Shown one piece after another: positions 28,601 through 36,169 of a stretch of DNA of 64,000 nucleotides. A program made the translations under genes and the position numbers. This DNA is from Amycolatopsis iheyensis (GTDB lineage Bacteria; Actinomycetota; Actinomycetes; Mycobacteriales; Pseudonocardiaceae): the NCBI RefSeq assembly GCF_024703995.1, contig NZ_JAMXQV010000001.1, forward strand, positions 434,001-498,000, read 5' to 3'. Position 1 is the stretch's first letter. Each line of letters starts with the position of its first letter. The notes beneath the pieces are model-generated. The model had not been told where the DNA came from and searched no databases. It was given only the letters and a program-made list of their open reading frames with translations.

Positions 28601-29362
28601 GGCCAGCTTCGCCGCGCGAAGCCGCTCTGCGAACAGCGTGCGCGCTGTCCCTTCGAGCTTCGACACCTCCCGCGTCTCCTGGCCGAAGCCCTTGACCACG
28701 CGGACACCGGTGACGGTCTCCTCGACCTGCTGCGCGACGTCCGCCGCGCGCTGCTGCGCCGACCAGGTGGCCGGGAAGAGGCGCTTGCGGCTGCGGGCGA
28801 TGACGATGCCGACCGCGGGGGTGACGACCAGGGCGATCAGCGTCAGCACCGGCGACATCCACAGCATCGCCGCGAACGACAGCACCGCGAAGATCACCGA
28901 GCCGAACGACAGCGGGATCTGCATGAGGATCCCGACGACCAGCTGCAGGTCGGAGATCGCGCGCGAGACCACCTGGCCGGTGCGCAGCGCGTCCTGCTTG
29001 CCACCATCCAGCCGCGAAACCGCGTTGAACACGCGCTGGCGCAGGTCGTGCTGGACGTCGAGCGCCAGCTTCCCGCCGAAGTACCGGCGCATGAACGCGG
29101 TGCCGAACGCCACCAGCTGCAGGGCGACCAGGAAGACGGCGATGCCGGGCAGCGCGCCCGTCTGCCCCGCCACGGCGTCGTCGACCGCCGAGCGCACCAG
29201 CAGGGGGCTGGCGGCCTGCACACCGACGCTGAGCACGGCGGCGAGCAGCGACAGCACGACGAGCGCGCGATGCTCCCACGCCGCGGCGGACAGCCGGCGG
29301 ACCCAGCCGACGGTCTCGGCGGGTGGGAGCTCTTGACGGGAGCGGGGCGGAGCGATGGTCAC
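25616..29362 (-). CDS. Fused heterodimer-type ABC exporter (TMD-NBD-TMD-NBD)
   Basis: 1248 residues: two half-exporters in one chain. TMD1 about 30-310; NBD1 about 345-580 with Walker A GTAGSGKST (about 385), signature LSGGQRQRLGLARAL (about 487) and Walker B ILILDDATSAID (about 509). TMD2 about 690-990; NBD2 with Walker A GATGAGKST (about 1047), signature LSAGQRQLVALARAEL (about 1150) and Walker B ILLLDEATAALD (about 1171). NBD1 has Asp in place of the catalytic Glu and NBD2 an altered signature, so one of the two ATP sites is degenerate, as in TM287/288 and BmrCD. Substrate unknown (drug or lipid export likely). No second subunit gene is needed. Confidence 0.93.
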   Translation of the reverse strand: MTIAPPRSRQELPPAETVGWVRRLSAAAWEHRALVVLSLLAAVLSVGVQAASPLLVRSAVDDAVAGQTGALPGIAVFLVALQLVAFGTAFMRRYFGGKLALDVQHDLRQRVFNAVSRLDGGKQDALRTGQVVSRAISDLQLVVGILMQIPLSFGSVIFAVLSFAAMLWMSPVLTLIALVVTPAVGIVIARSRKRLFPATWSAQQRAADVAQQVEETVTGVRVVKGFGQETREVSKLEGTARTLFAERLRAAKLAAVPTATTAALPAAGQVAVLGIGGVLALNGSITLGTFLAFATYLATLIGPARMLSGLVVQAQLTRAGAERVYELIDAQPEVVDSPDARLLPSGPLGVELEDVRFGYTRSEPVLSGLSVTANPGETLALVGTAGSGKSTISLLLPRFYDVHAGSVRVGGLDVRDVPLRQLRQAIGVVFEEAFLFSSSIRDNIAYGRPDASDEEIFAAARAAEADEFIRDLPEGYDTLVGERGLTLSGGQRQRLGLARALITDPRILILDDATSAIDTVTEAAIHDTLRSVTASRTTLLIAHRRSTLALADRIAVLDEGRVVDVGTEAELMARCPLFRELVAGPGDDVEEKHRCEGLDCGPAGVTPALWPRDESRDEVDDLADAARLRSGNVNSSGFVGGGGGLDVPPTPELIEGVRKLPAADDEPRLSDVDVTAPDPEFRLARLLRPVRWPLAVVIGLVAADALASIALPGLYQFGVDHGVRAGVEWMIWLAAGIGAAVIAADWAVVFAQTRLTSRVGETVLYALRVRSYAHLQRLGLDYYERELSGKIMTRMTTDVDALSTFLQTGLATAVVSALTLAGITVALLVTDAGLALYALAMVPVLAVATVIFRRAASKAYNEARERVSLVNADMQENMSGLRVAQAYTREDRSAAAFASRSDDYRRSRLRAQRYVATYFPLVALMSDLATTTVLVAGANRVSAGTLSAGVLLAFLLYLQQFFSPIQQLSAVFDGYQQARVGLNRIGDLLRTPTSVPAAENAVAVPARLRGEVSFKEVEFSYTGAEAKALAEFSLDVEAGETVALVGATGAGKSTAVKLVARYYDVTGGEVRIDGTDVREYELAGLRRRMGVVPQEAHLFSGTVADNVRYGRPAASDAEVEAAVRAVGAFDGVAALPAGFLQPVGERGRSLSAGQRQLVALARAELVDPDILLLDEATAALDPSTEAAVLRATETVSRRRTTFVVAHRLATAARADRIVVLDHGGIVETGTHEELVAANGHYARLWALG

Positions 29363-29412
29363 GTTCCAACACTAAGCGCCGCCACCGACAATTTATTTCC
29401 CATAACGCCGAA

Positions 29413-29441
29413 AAGGCCACCCCGAGCTGCGGGATGGCCTT
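29413..29441. terminator. Hairpin terminator of the ABC-2 operon
   Basis: Stem AAGGCCA-C-CCCG with CGGG-A-TGGCCTT, eleven pairs and one mismatch, loop AGCTG. It lies 16 nt past the stop of the ABC-2 permease gene in that gene's reading direction, and upstream of the exporter start. Confidence 0.7.
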
Positions 29442-29456
29442 CTCGGACGGGCCGGA

Positions 29457-30344
29457 CTACGTGATGTCGCGACGCTGGTTGCCCGCCCAGCCGAGGCCGA
29501 AGAACACCATCGTCCACGCGAAGAAGATCAGCGCCGAAGCCCACCACGAAAGCACGCCGGGCGCGCTCGCGGTGAGCTGCAGCACCAGCTGCGAGCCGGA
29601 GTCCACGCTGCTCGGCAGGTCCAGCGAGTTGAACCCGAAGGCGTCCGCCGCGATGCCGCCGACGATCCCGTTCGCGGTGCCGTTCGGCAGGATCCCGCCG
29701 AGGATGCGGACATCGCCCCAGGCCCAGAACGCGATCACCAGGACGTTCTCCAGGATCAGGAACCACACGACCAGCAGCACGACGGCCAGCGGCACGCTGC
29801 GCAGCACCGCGCCGAACCCGATGCCGAACAACGTCACGAGCACCGCGGCCAGCACCGTCCCGCCGAGCGCGGCCAGCCACTGCCCCGTGCTGGGCCAGCG
29901 GCCCGAGTCGACCGAGGTCATCACCGCGACCGCCGAGACGCCGAAGCTGACCAGGCCGTAGATGGCACCCCACGCGGCGTAGGTGAGCATCTTCGCGGTC
30001 AGCGCCGAAATCCGGTTCGGCGCGGTGAGGAAGGTCGTCGTGATCGTCTTGCTGCGGTACTCGCCGGCCAGCGCGAAGACGCCGAACAGCGCCGGCACGA
30101 GCTGCGCGATGTTCACGCCGTGCGCCAGCGCCAGCAGCCCCACCGGGATCTTGTTCGGGTCGAGGCCGATCATGTCGCTGACCTGCCGGGCGTCCTTGCC
30201 GCCGAGGAAGTCCGCGAAGTCGTTCGTGAGGCTGCCCCACGCGAAGGTCAGCCAGAACGCCACCAGCACCAGCGGGATCAGCAGCACCCACCAGGTCTTC
30301 AGCGAGAGCGTCTTGCGGAACTCCGCCTTGATCAGGTTCCCCAT
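29457..30344 (-). CDS. ABC-2 type exporter, permease
   Basis: 295 residues with six predicted membrane helices: an N-terminal NLIKAEFRKTLSLKTWWVLL segment, a large loop with the GEYRSKTITTTFLTAPNR motif typical of ABC-2 permeases, and four to five helices in the C-terminal half. The ATG at 30344 overlaps the ATPase stop (TGATG). Forms a bipartite exporter with the preceding ATPase; substrate unknown. Confidence 0.87.
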   Translation of the reverse strand: MGNLIKAEFRKTLSLKTWWVLLIPLVLVAFWLTFAWGSLTNDFADFLGGKDARQVSDMIGLDPNKIPVGLLALAHGVNIAQLVPALFGVFALAGEYRSKTITTTFLTAPNRISALTAKMLTYAAWGAIYGLVSFGVSAVAVMTSVDSGRWPSTGQWLAALGGTVLAAVLVTLFGIGFGAVLRSVPLAVVLLVVWFLILENVLVIAFWAWGDVRILGGILPNGTANGIVGGIAADAFGFNSLDLPSSVDSGSQLVLQLTASAPGVLSWWASALIFFAWTMVFFGLGWAGNQRRDIT

Positions 30345-31366
30345 CACCGCTGCGGACCTCCCCAGTGCTGCTGCTGTTGCTGCTGCGGCCCCGACGGCGG
30401 GTACCCCGGCGGTGGCGGACCTTGGTACTGCGGCTGCGGCTGGTAACCCGGCCCGCCGGTGTACTGGCCCTGCGTCAGCTGGAAGAACATCCGCTCCAGG
30501 TCGGCGTGGTCCTCCTGCATGCCGTAGACCGCGATGCCGGCCTTCGCGGCCAGGTCACCGATCTGCTGGACGCTCGACCCGGCGACCGCGACCCGGCCGT
30601 CCGGCGTCGGCGAAACCTGCTGGATGCCGTTCTCCTGCAACGTCTTCACGAGCGCGGCCGGGTCCGCCGGCTGCACCAGCACGCGCGACTGCTGGCTCTT
30701 GCGCAGCTGGTCGAGCGGGCCGTAGTACCGGGTGATCCCCTGGCTGATGATGACGACCTGGTCGATCAGCTGCTCGACCTCGTTCAGCAGGTGGCTCGAC
30801 ACGAGCACCGTGCGCCGCTGCTCGCGCGCGTAGGAACGCAGGAAGTTCCGCAGCCACAGGATGCCCTCGGGGTCGAGGCCGTTCGTCGGCTCGTCGAGCA
30901 CCAGGACCTGCGGGTCACCGAGCAACGCCGTCGCGAGCGCGAGCCGCTGCCGCATGCCGAGGGAGAACCCGCCGGCCTTGCGGTCCGCGGCGCTGCCCAG
31001 GCCCACCAGGCCGAGCACCTCGTCGGCGCGCCGGTCCGGGACGCCGATGGCCGCCGCGTACACCCGGAGGTGGTTGCGCGCCGTGCGGCTCGGGTGGAAC
31101 CCCTCGTTCTCCAGCACCGAGCCCACCACGCGCGCCGGGTTCCCCAGCTGCGAGTGCGGCCGTCCGTTGATCGTCGCGGCGCCGGACGTGGGCGTCACCA
31201 AGCCGAGCAGCATGCGCAACGTCGTCGTCTTGCCGGCGCCGTTCGGGCCCAGGAAGCCCGTCACCGAACCCGGTTCGACCGTGAAGCTGAGGTTCTGCAC
31301 CGCGTTCACCGCGCCGAACTGCTTGCTCAGGTTCTGCACCACTATCCGGCCACTGCCGTCGTGCAT
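30344..31366 (-). CDS. ABC-2 type exporter, ATPase with Pro/Gln tail
   Basis: 340 residues. Walker A GFLGPNGAGKTTTLRMLLGL, signature FSLGMRQRLALATALLGDP, Walker B VLVLDEPTNGLDPEG; a DUF4162-like C-terminal domain (about 220-300). After it comes a tail of about 37 residues rich in Pro, Gly, Tyr and Gln, including six consecutive Gln (PSGPQQQQQQHWGG), not part of the ABC fold. Likely disordered; possibly a protein-protein contact or a junction artefact, though the frame is intact. First gene of the operon; start ATG at 31366. Confidence 0.88.
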   Translation of the reverse strand: MHDGSGRIVVQNLSKQFGAVNAVQNLSFTVEPGSVTGFLGPNGAGKTTTLRMLLGLVTPTSGAATINGRPHSQLGNPARVVGSVLENEGFHPSRTARNHLRVYAAAIGVPDRRADEVLGLVGLGSAADRKAGGFSLGMRQRLALATALLGDPQVLVLDEPTNGLDPEGILWLRNFLRSYAREQRRTVLVSSHLLNEVEQLIDQVVIISQGITRYYGPLDQLRKSQQSRVLVQPADPAALVKTLQENGIQQVSPTPDGRVAVAGSSVQQIGDLAAKAGIAVYGMQEDHADLERMFFQLTQGQYTGGPGYQPQPQYQGPPPPGYPPSGPQQQQQQHWGGPQR

Positions 31367-31707
31367 ACCGTCCCCTAACGTTCCCGCTGATGCGGCGTCA
31401 TCCTGCCCTACCGACGCCGCCCGCGCGCAGGGAACGGCCGAACCCGCGGGGAGCGACCTTCGTCACTTTCCGCTACGGGTCGTCGTGGCTCTGCGTGGTG
31501 TCGAAAGTGCGCTGACCTGAGGATTTCGGCCGGGCGAGCTGTCAGTGGCAGATCAACTCGGTAAAGAATTCATTCGACTTGCCGACCCGGTGGCGCAAAG
31601 TCCGGCTGACACCTCTAAGCTAGTAAGTGGCGACCCGCTCCCAGTGACCCCCAGGCTGGTTGAGCGGGTCGCCGCTTACGTTCCCGGGCCTGTGGCATCG
31701 TGACGCG
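31367..31707. other. Divergent gap upstream of the two-component system
   Basis: About 340 nt between divergent transcription units. It holds the long hairpin at 31623-31679. The rest (31367-31620) is moderately AT-richer at 31550-31625 and presumably contains the promoters, but no clear -10/-35 pair or operator was recognised. Confidence 0.5.
31623..31679. promoter_or_regulatory. 18-bp stem-loop just upstream of the response regulator
   Basis: Arm GTAAGTGGCGACCCGCTC pairs over all 18 positions (one G-T) with GAGCGGGTCGCCGCTTAC across a 21-nt loop. It ends 28 nt before the response-regulator ATG. There is no T run on the plus side. Could be a 5'-UTR attenuator, an mRNA stabiliser or a cruciform/operator. 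Confidence 0.65.
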
Positions 31708-32373
31708 ATGCGGATCTTGCTCGTCGAGGATGAGCGGCGGCTGGCCGAAGCGCTGCGGGCCGGGCTCAGTGCCGAGGGCTACGCCGTCGATGTCGCGCAC
31801 AACGGGCGGGACGCGCTGTGGCACGCCTCCGAACACCCCTACGCCGCGATCATCCTCGACATCATGCTGCCCGGCCTCAACGGCTACCGCGTCTGCCGGC
31901 GGCTGCGCGACCAGGGCGACAGCACCCCCATCCTCATGCTCACCGCCAAGGACGGCGAGGACGACGAGATCGAGGCCCTCGACACCGGCGCCGACGACTT
32001 CCTCCCCAAGCCCTTCTCCTACGGCGTCCTGCTCTCCCGCCTGCGCGCCCTCATCCGCCGCGGCGGGGCCACCCGGCCGGGGGTCCTCAGACTGGGGGAC
32101 CTCGAGCTCGACCAGGCCGGCCGGACCTGCCGGCGCGGGACCGCCGACATCGCCCTCACCGGCAAGGAGTTCGCTCTGCTCGCCTACCTCATGCAACGGC
32201 CGGGGCAGGTCGTCACCAAGGCCGAGCTGCTCGACAACCTCTGGGACTTCGCCGCCTCCGCGACCGCCAACCTGGTCGAGGTGCACGTCAGCGCGCTGCG
32301 GCGCAAGCTCGGCACCGAAACCATCCGGACCGTCCGCGGCGCCGGGTACCTCGTGGCGACCTCCGGTGCCTAG
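31708..32373 (+). CDS. OmpR/PhoB-family response regulator
   Basis: 221 residues: receiver domain (1-115) with Asp8, phosphoacceptor Asp51 (in IILDIMLPG) and the conserved Lys in LPKPFSYG, and an OmpR winged helix (130-218) with ALTGKEFALLAYLMQRPGQV and TIRTVRGAGYLV. The ATG at 31708 is chosen because MRILLVEDERR is the canonical start. The kinase gene overlaps by 8 nt. Confidence 0.92.
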   Translation: MRILLVEDERRLAEALRAGLSAEGYAVDVAHNGRDALWHASEHPYAAIILDIMLPGLNGYRVCRRLRDQGDSTPILMLTAKDGEDDEIEALDTGADDFLPKPFSYGVLLSRLRALIRRGGATRPGVLRLGDLELDQAGRTCRRGTADIALTGKEFALLAYLMQRPGQVVTKAELLDNLWDFAASATANLVEVHVSALRRKLGTETIRTVRGAGYLVATSGA

Positions 32374-33721
32374 CTTCCTGCGCACCACCCGCTTCCGCGT
32401 CGCGGTGACGGCGTTCGCCGCTTCGGCCGCGGCGCTCGGTGCGGTCTCCGTGTGGTTCGTCCTCCAGGCGCAGGGCCGGCTCGAGAGCGCCGCCACGCAG
32501 CTCGCCGACGCCCACGCCGACGCGATCGTCCAGCTCCTGAACACCGGCGCGAAGCCCGCCGACCTGACGCTGCTCGTGCGCGACTCGATCTACGAGGTCA
32601 AGGACCGCACCGGCAAGAGCGTCGTGTCCTGCCCGGTCCTGCGCGAGGGCACCCTCGCCGCCTACGACGTGGATGTCACGCTCGCGCCGTACCAGATCGA
32701 CCGGGCCGACCAGGCGTCCGTCGGCTGCGCTCCCGAGCTGCGGGACGTCGACGAGTACGTCACCGTGCACGTCGTCCACGCGAACAGCGGTGACAGCAAG
32801 TACGACGTCTACGCGGGCGCCGCGATCGACACCGAAGGCCAGGCCGCCGTCGACTCCGTCCGCACCGTGCTCACCTTCGGGGTCCCGGCGGTCGCGCTGC
32901 TCATCGGGGTCATCGCGTGGCTCGCCGTCCGGCGCTCGCTGCGCCCGGTCGAGGCCATCCGCGGCGAGGTCGCCGAGATCGGTGCGCACGACCTGAGCCG
33001 CCGCGTCCCGGACCCGCGCACCGGCGACGAGATCGCCCGCCTCGCCGGCACGATGAACACCATGCTCGCGCGCCTCGACGAGGCCGTCACGCGGCAGAGC
33101 CGGTTCACCTCCGACGCGTCGCACGAGCTGCGCACCCCGCTCGCCTCCCTGCGGACGCAGCTCGAAGTGCTGCTGGCCCACCCCGACCGCCTCGACTGGC
33201 GGCACTCGTGCGAGAACGCGCTGCTCGACGTCACCCGGCTCCAGGACCTCGTCGCCGACCTCGTGCTGCTCGGCAAGCTCGACCACGCCGGGCCGGACCG
33301 CCTCGAACCCGTCGCACTGTCCGAAGTGGTCGACGCGGCCGTGGCGGGGCGAGCCGTCGACGTCGAGGTGCGCGGGACGCCCGTGGTGCGCGGCCACCGC
33401 TCGCGGCTCGAACGGCTCGTCCGCAACCTCGTCGACAACGCCCGGCGGCACGCGGTGTCCTGGGTGGCCGTCGAGGTGTCCGCTGTGGACGGCTGGGTCG
33501 TGCTCTCGGTCACCGACGACGGGCCCGGCGTGCCCGAGGCGGACCGCGAGCGCGTCTTCGACCGGTTCGTCCGCCTCGACGACGCCCGTGCCCGCGACGA
33601 CGGCGGATCGGGCCTGGGCCTGGCGATCGTCGCGGACATCGCACGCGCCCACGGCGGCACGGCCGCGCTCGAGGGCGCCAGCCGGTTCGTCGTCCGGCTC
33701 CCGGAGCTGAAGACTTCTTAA
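32366..33721 (+). CDS. Membrane sensor histidine kinase
   Basis: 451 residues. TM1 about 9-30; extracytoplasmic sensor about 31-165 with two cysteines (VSCPVL, VGCAPE), TM2 about 170-190, HAMP, then HisKA with SRFTSDASHELRTPLASLRT and an HATPase (RNLVDNARRHAV, DDGPGVP, GSGLGLAIVADIARAHGG). GTG at 32366 overlaps the response-regulator stop. The signal is unknown. The sensor is unlike the MtrB, SenX3 or MprB types. Confidence 0.9.
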   Translation: MPSFLRTTRFRVAVTAFAASAAALGAVSVWFVLQAQGRLESAATQLADAHADAIVQLLNTGAKPADLTLLVRDSIYEVKDRTGKSVVSCPVLREGTLAAYDVDVTLAPYQIDRADQASVGCAPELRDVDEYVTVHVVHANSGDSKYDVYAGAAIDTEGQAAVDSVRTVLTFGVPAVALLIGVIAWLAVRRSLRPVEAIRGEVAEIGAHDLSRRVPDPRTGDEIARLAGTMNTMLARLDEAVTRQSRFTSDASHELRTPLASLRTQLEVLLAHPDRLDWRHSCENALLDVTRLQDLVADLVLLGKLDHAGPDRLEPVALSEVVDAAVAGRAVDVEVRGTPVVRGHRSRLERLVRNLVDNARRHAVSWVAVEVSAVDGWVVLSVTDDGPGVPEADRERVFDRFVRLDDARARDDGGSGLGLAIVADIARAHGGTAALEGASRFVVRLPELKTS

Positions 33722-33727
33722 GCCGGC

Positions 33728-33743
33728 TTCAGGCTGCGTTCAG
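33728..33743 (+). promoter_or_regulatory. TTCAG direct repeats, 11-bp spacing
   Basis: TTCAG occurs at 33728-33732 and 33739-33743, one helical turn apart, between the kinase stop and the acyltransferase start. OmpR/PhoB-family regulators bind direct repeats with this spacing, so the upstream response regulator may control the acyltransferase gene. Confidence 0.35.
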
Positions 33744-33766
33744 CGTCCGGATCCGACGCTGCGCGC

Positions 33767-34879
33767 ATGATCATCTCCTGGCGGCCCCTCGACCACGCCG
33801 CCTACCGTTCGTCGTCGTGGTTCCCCGGCCTGACCGGACTGCGCGCGCTCGCCGCGCTCGCCGTCGTGTTCTTCCACTACGGCGGCCCGGTCGTCGACCG
33901 GCTGCAGGGCTGGATCGCCGTCCAGCTGTTCTTCGTGTTGTCCGGCTTCCTCATCACCACGCTGGCGCTGCGCGAAGAAGACCGCACCGGGCGGATCTCG
34001 CTGCGGGGCTTCTACGTCCGGCGCGTCTTCCGGATCATGCCGGTGTACTTCCTGCTGCTCGGGCTCACCGCGGTGGCGGTCACGCTCGCCGGTACCTACG
34101 GCAGCAGCCGGTTGTCGGACGCGATGCCGTACTACCTGACGTTCTTCAACGAGGTCGTCGACTTCAACACGCCGTACCCGACGTCGTGGTCGCTCGGCGT
34201 GGAGGAGAAGTTCTACCTGGTCTGGCCCGCGCTGCTCGTGCTGACGTCGTTCGCGAAGTCCGGCAGGACCGCGCTGCGGGTGCTGATCGGCGCGGGCGCG
34301 CTGGGGTTCGTGCTCGGCGTGCTGCCGCTGGCGCCCGCGCACCAGTGGGCGAGCCTGAGCGTGCACTACGGCTCGCTGGTCGTCGGCTGCCTGCTCGCGC
34401 TCGCCCTGCACCACCCGCGCGGGTTCGCGGTGCTGCGCCCGCTGACCAGCCCGGCCGCGGCGGTGCTGGTCGCGCTGGGGTTCGTCGCCCTGCAGCTGTC
34501 GGTCAAGCCGCTGGGGCAGGCGCTCGGCGGGAACTGGCAGTTCGTCGTGCCGGTCTACGCGGTGGGCGCGGCGCTGCTGCTCGTGGCCGTGCTCGGCCAG
34601 GGGCCGGTGCGGCGGCTGCTCTCGAGCCGGCCGCTCGCCTTCGTCGGGGACCGGTCCTACGCGCTCTACCTCGCGCAGACCGGCGCGGCGGGCGTGACCG
34701 GCCTGCTGTTCCCGACCGGTCTGGTGAAGGCCGCCGCGACGTCCGCGGTCGCGCTGCTCTTCGCGTGCGCCCTGCGCAAGTGGGTCGAGCAGCCCGCGAT
34801 CGCGTTCGGGCGGCGGCTGGTGGCGAAAGGGGAGCGGGCCCCTGCCGTGGAACGACAGGGGCCCGCTCGGGTGGGATAG
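33767..34879 (+). CDS. Acyltransferase-3 family membrane protein (OafA-like)
   Basis: 370 residues with about ten membrane helices. N-terminal signature [20 protein letters not shown] and the [20 protein letters not shown] segment, then the [13 protein letters not shown] motif and the [20 protein letters not shown] loop. Transfers acyl groups to cell-surface sugars or lipids. It follows the two-component system by 45 nt and may be its target. A hairpin overlaps the last coding residues. Confidence 0.88.
   Translation: MIISWRPLDHAAYRSSSWFPGLTGLRALAALAVVFFHYGGPVVDRLQGWIAVQLFFVLSGFLITTLALREEDRTGRISLRGFYVRRVFRIMPVYFLLLGLTAVAVTLAGTYGSSRLSDAMPYYLTFFNEVVDFNTPYPTSWSLGVEEKFYLVWPALLVLTSFAKSGRTALRVLIGAGALGFVLGVLPLAPAHQWASLSVHYGSLVVGCLLALALHHPRGFAVLRPLTSPAAAVLVALGFVALQLSVKPLGQALGGNWQFVVPVYAVGAALLLVAVLGQGPVRRLLSSRPLAFVGDRSYALYLAQTGAAGVTGLLFPTGLVKAAATSAVALLFACALRKWVEQPAIAFGRRLVAKGERAPAVERQGPARVG
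34832..34868. terminator. Terminator hairpin overlapping the acyltransferase 3' end
   Basis: Perfect 13-bp stem (GAGCGGGCCCCTG / CAGGGGCCCGCTC) with an 11-nt loop. The stem lies inside the last coding residues, so the C-terminal sequence doubles as a terminator. Also reached by the convergent ald transcript. Confidence 0.75.
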
Positions 34880-34880
34880 C

Positions 34881-35996
34881 TCAGGCGAGGACGGTGTCCA
34901 GCGGGGTGTGCGGCAGCTCGTGGGCCACCGCGACCGGGCCGTTGGTCAGCTTGCCGTCGTGGGTGTTGAGGCCCTTGGCCAGCGCGGCGTCGGCCTGCAG
35001 CGCGGCCTTCCAGCCGTGCTCGGCCAGCTGGACCGCGTACGGCAGCGTGACGTTCGTGAGGCCGTAGGTCGACGTCCGCGGCACCGCGCCCGGCATGTTC
35101 GCGACGCAGTAGAAGACGGACTCGTGCACGGTGTAGGTCGGCTCGTCGTGCGTGGTCGGGCGCGAGTCGGCGAAGCAGCCGCCCTGGTCGATCGCGATGT
35201 CGACGAGCACGCTGCCCGGCTTCATGCGGGACACGAGCTCGTTCGAGACCAGCTTCGGCGCCTTCGCGCCCGGGACCAGCACCGCGCCGATCACCAGGTC
35301 GGCCTGCAGCACGGACTCCTCGACCGACAGCCGGTTCGACGTCACCGTGCGGATGCGGCCGCCGAAGTCGTTGTCGATCTGGCGGAGGCGGTCGACGTTG
35401 GTGTCCAGGATCTCGACGTCCGAGCCGAGGCCCAGCGCGACGCGGGCGGCGTTCAGGCCGGCCACGCCACCGCCGATGACGACGACGCGCGCCGGGTGGA
35501 CACCGGGGATGCCGCCGGGCAGGACACCGCGGCCGCCGCTGGGCTTCATCAGCGAGAACGCGCCGACCTGCGGGGCCAGCCGGCCCGCGACCTCGGACAT
35601 CGGGGCGAGCAGCGGCAGCGCGCCGTTCGCGGTCTGCACCGTCTCGTACGCGATCGCGGTGGTGCCGGCGGCGAGCAGCGCGTCGGTCAGCGGCCGGTCG
35701 GCGGCGATGTGCAGGTAGGTGAAGAGGACCTGGTCGCGCCGCAGCCGCGGGTACTCCTCGGCGATGGGCTCCTTGACCTTGAGGACGAGCTCGCCCTCGG
35801 CCCAGGTCTCGTCGGCGGTGGCGAGGATCTTCGCGCCGGCGGCGACGTACTCGTCGTCGGTGATGGACGAGCCGACACCCGCACCGGTCTCGACGAAGAC
35901 GTCGTGCCCGCGGCCGACCAGCTCGTGGACCCCGGCCGGGGTCAGCGCGACCCGGTACTCGTGCCTCTTGATTTCACGGGGAACAGCGATGCGCAC
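34881..35996 (-). CDS. ald: Alanine dehydrogenase
   Basis: 371 residues, same length as M. tuberculosis Ald. Interconverts pyruvate plus ammonia and L-alanine using NADH. Seen: [32 protein letters not shown], the NAD-binding [20 protein letters not shown], and [20 protein letters not shown] near the hinge. The GTG at 35996 is set by an excellent AGGAGG 6 nt upstream; the frame beyond it has no homology. It is convergent with the acyltransferase gene. Confidence 0.95.
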   Translation of the reverse strand: MRIAVPREIKRHEYRVALTPAGVHELVGRGHDVFVETGAGVGSSITDDEYVAAGAKILATADETWAEGELVLKVKEPIAEEYPRLRRDQVLFTYLHIAADRPLTDALLAAGTTAIAYETVQTANGALPLLAPMSEVAGRLAPQVGAFSLMKPSGGRGVLPGGIPGVHPARVVVIGGGVAGLNAARVALGLGSDVEILDTNVDRLRQIDNDFGGRIRTVTSNRLSVEESVLQADLVIGAVLVPGAKAPKLVSNELVSRMKPGSVLVDIAIDQGGCFADSRPTTHDEPTYTVHESVFYCVANMPGAVPRTSTYGLTNVTLPYAVQLAEHGWKAALQADAALAKGLNTHDGKLTNGPVAVAHELPHTPLDTVLA

Positions 35997-36135
35997 GGAC
36001 GGCCTCCTGGGTCGGTCTGCGTCGAAAAATCGGTGCGGTGGTGCCACTCACGGTGAGCCACCCGGACGGCGGTGTCATCGTGCTGCGCGGACATTTCTCG
36101 GCCGTATTCGTAGTTCCGTGCGAACAAGTGTGTTG

Positions 36136-36155
36136 ACCTCGATCCCACTCGAGGT
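36136..36155. promoter_or_regulatory. MerR-like dyad in the promoter of the zinc-less dehydrogenase
   Basis: ACCTCGA-N6-TCGAGGT, perfect 7-bp arms, overlapping the end of a TTGACC hexamer at 36133-36138. This layout, a dyad covering the spacer between -35 and -10, is typical of MerR/SoxR-family promoters. No MerR gene is in the window. Confidence 0.55.
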
Positions 36156-36169
36156 TGCAGCGTGGCGCC

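Noticed and set aside
27041..29464. An 807-codon plus-strand frame opposite the ABC exporter
   Set aside because: Antisense shadow of a well-supported exporter gene; composition Arg/Gln/Asp-rich without any recognisable domain.
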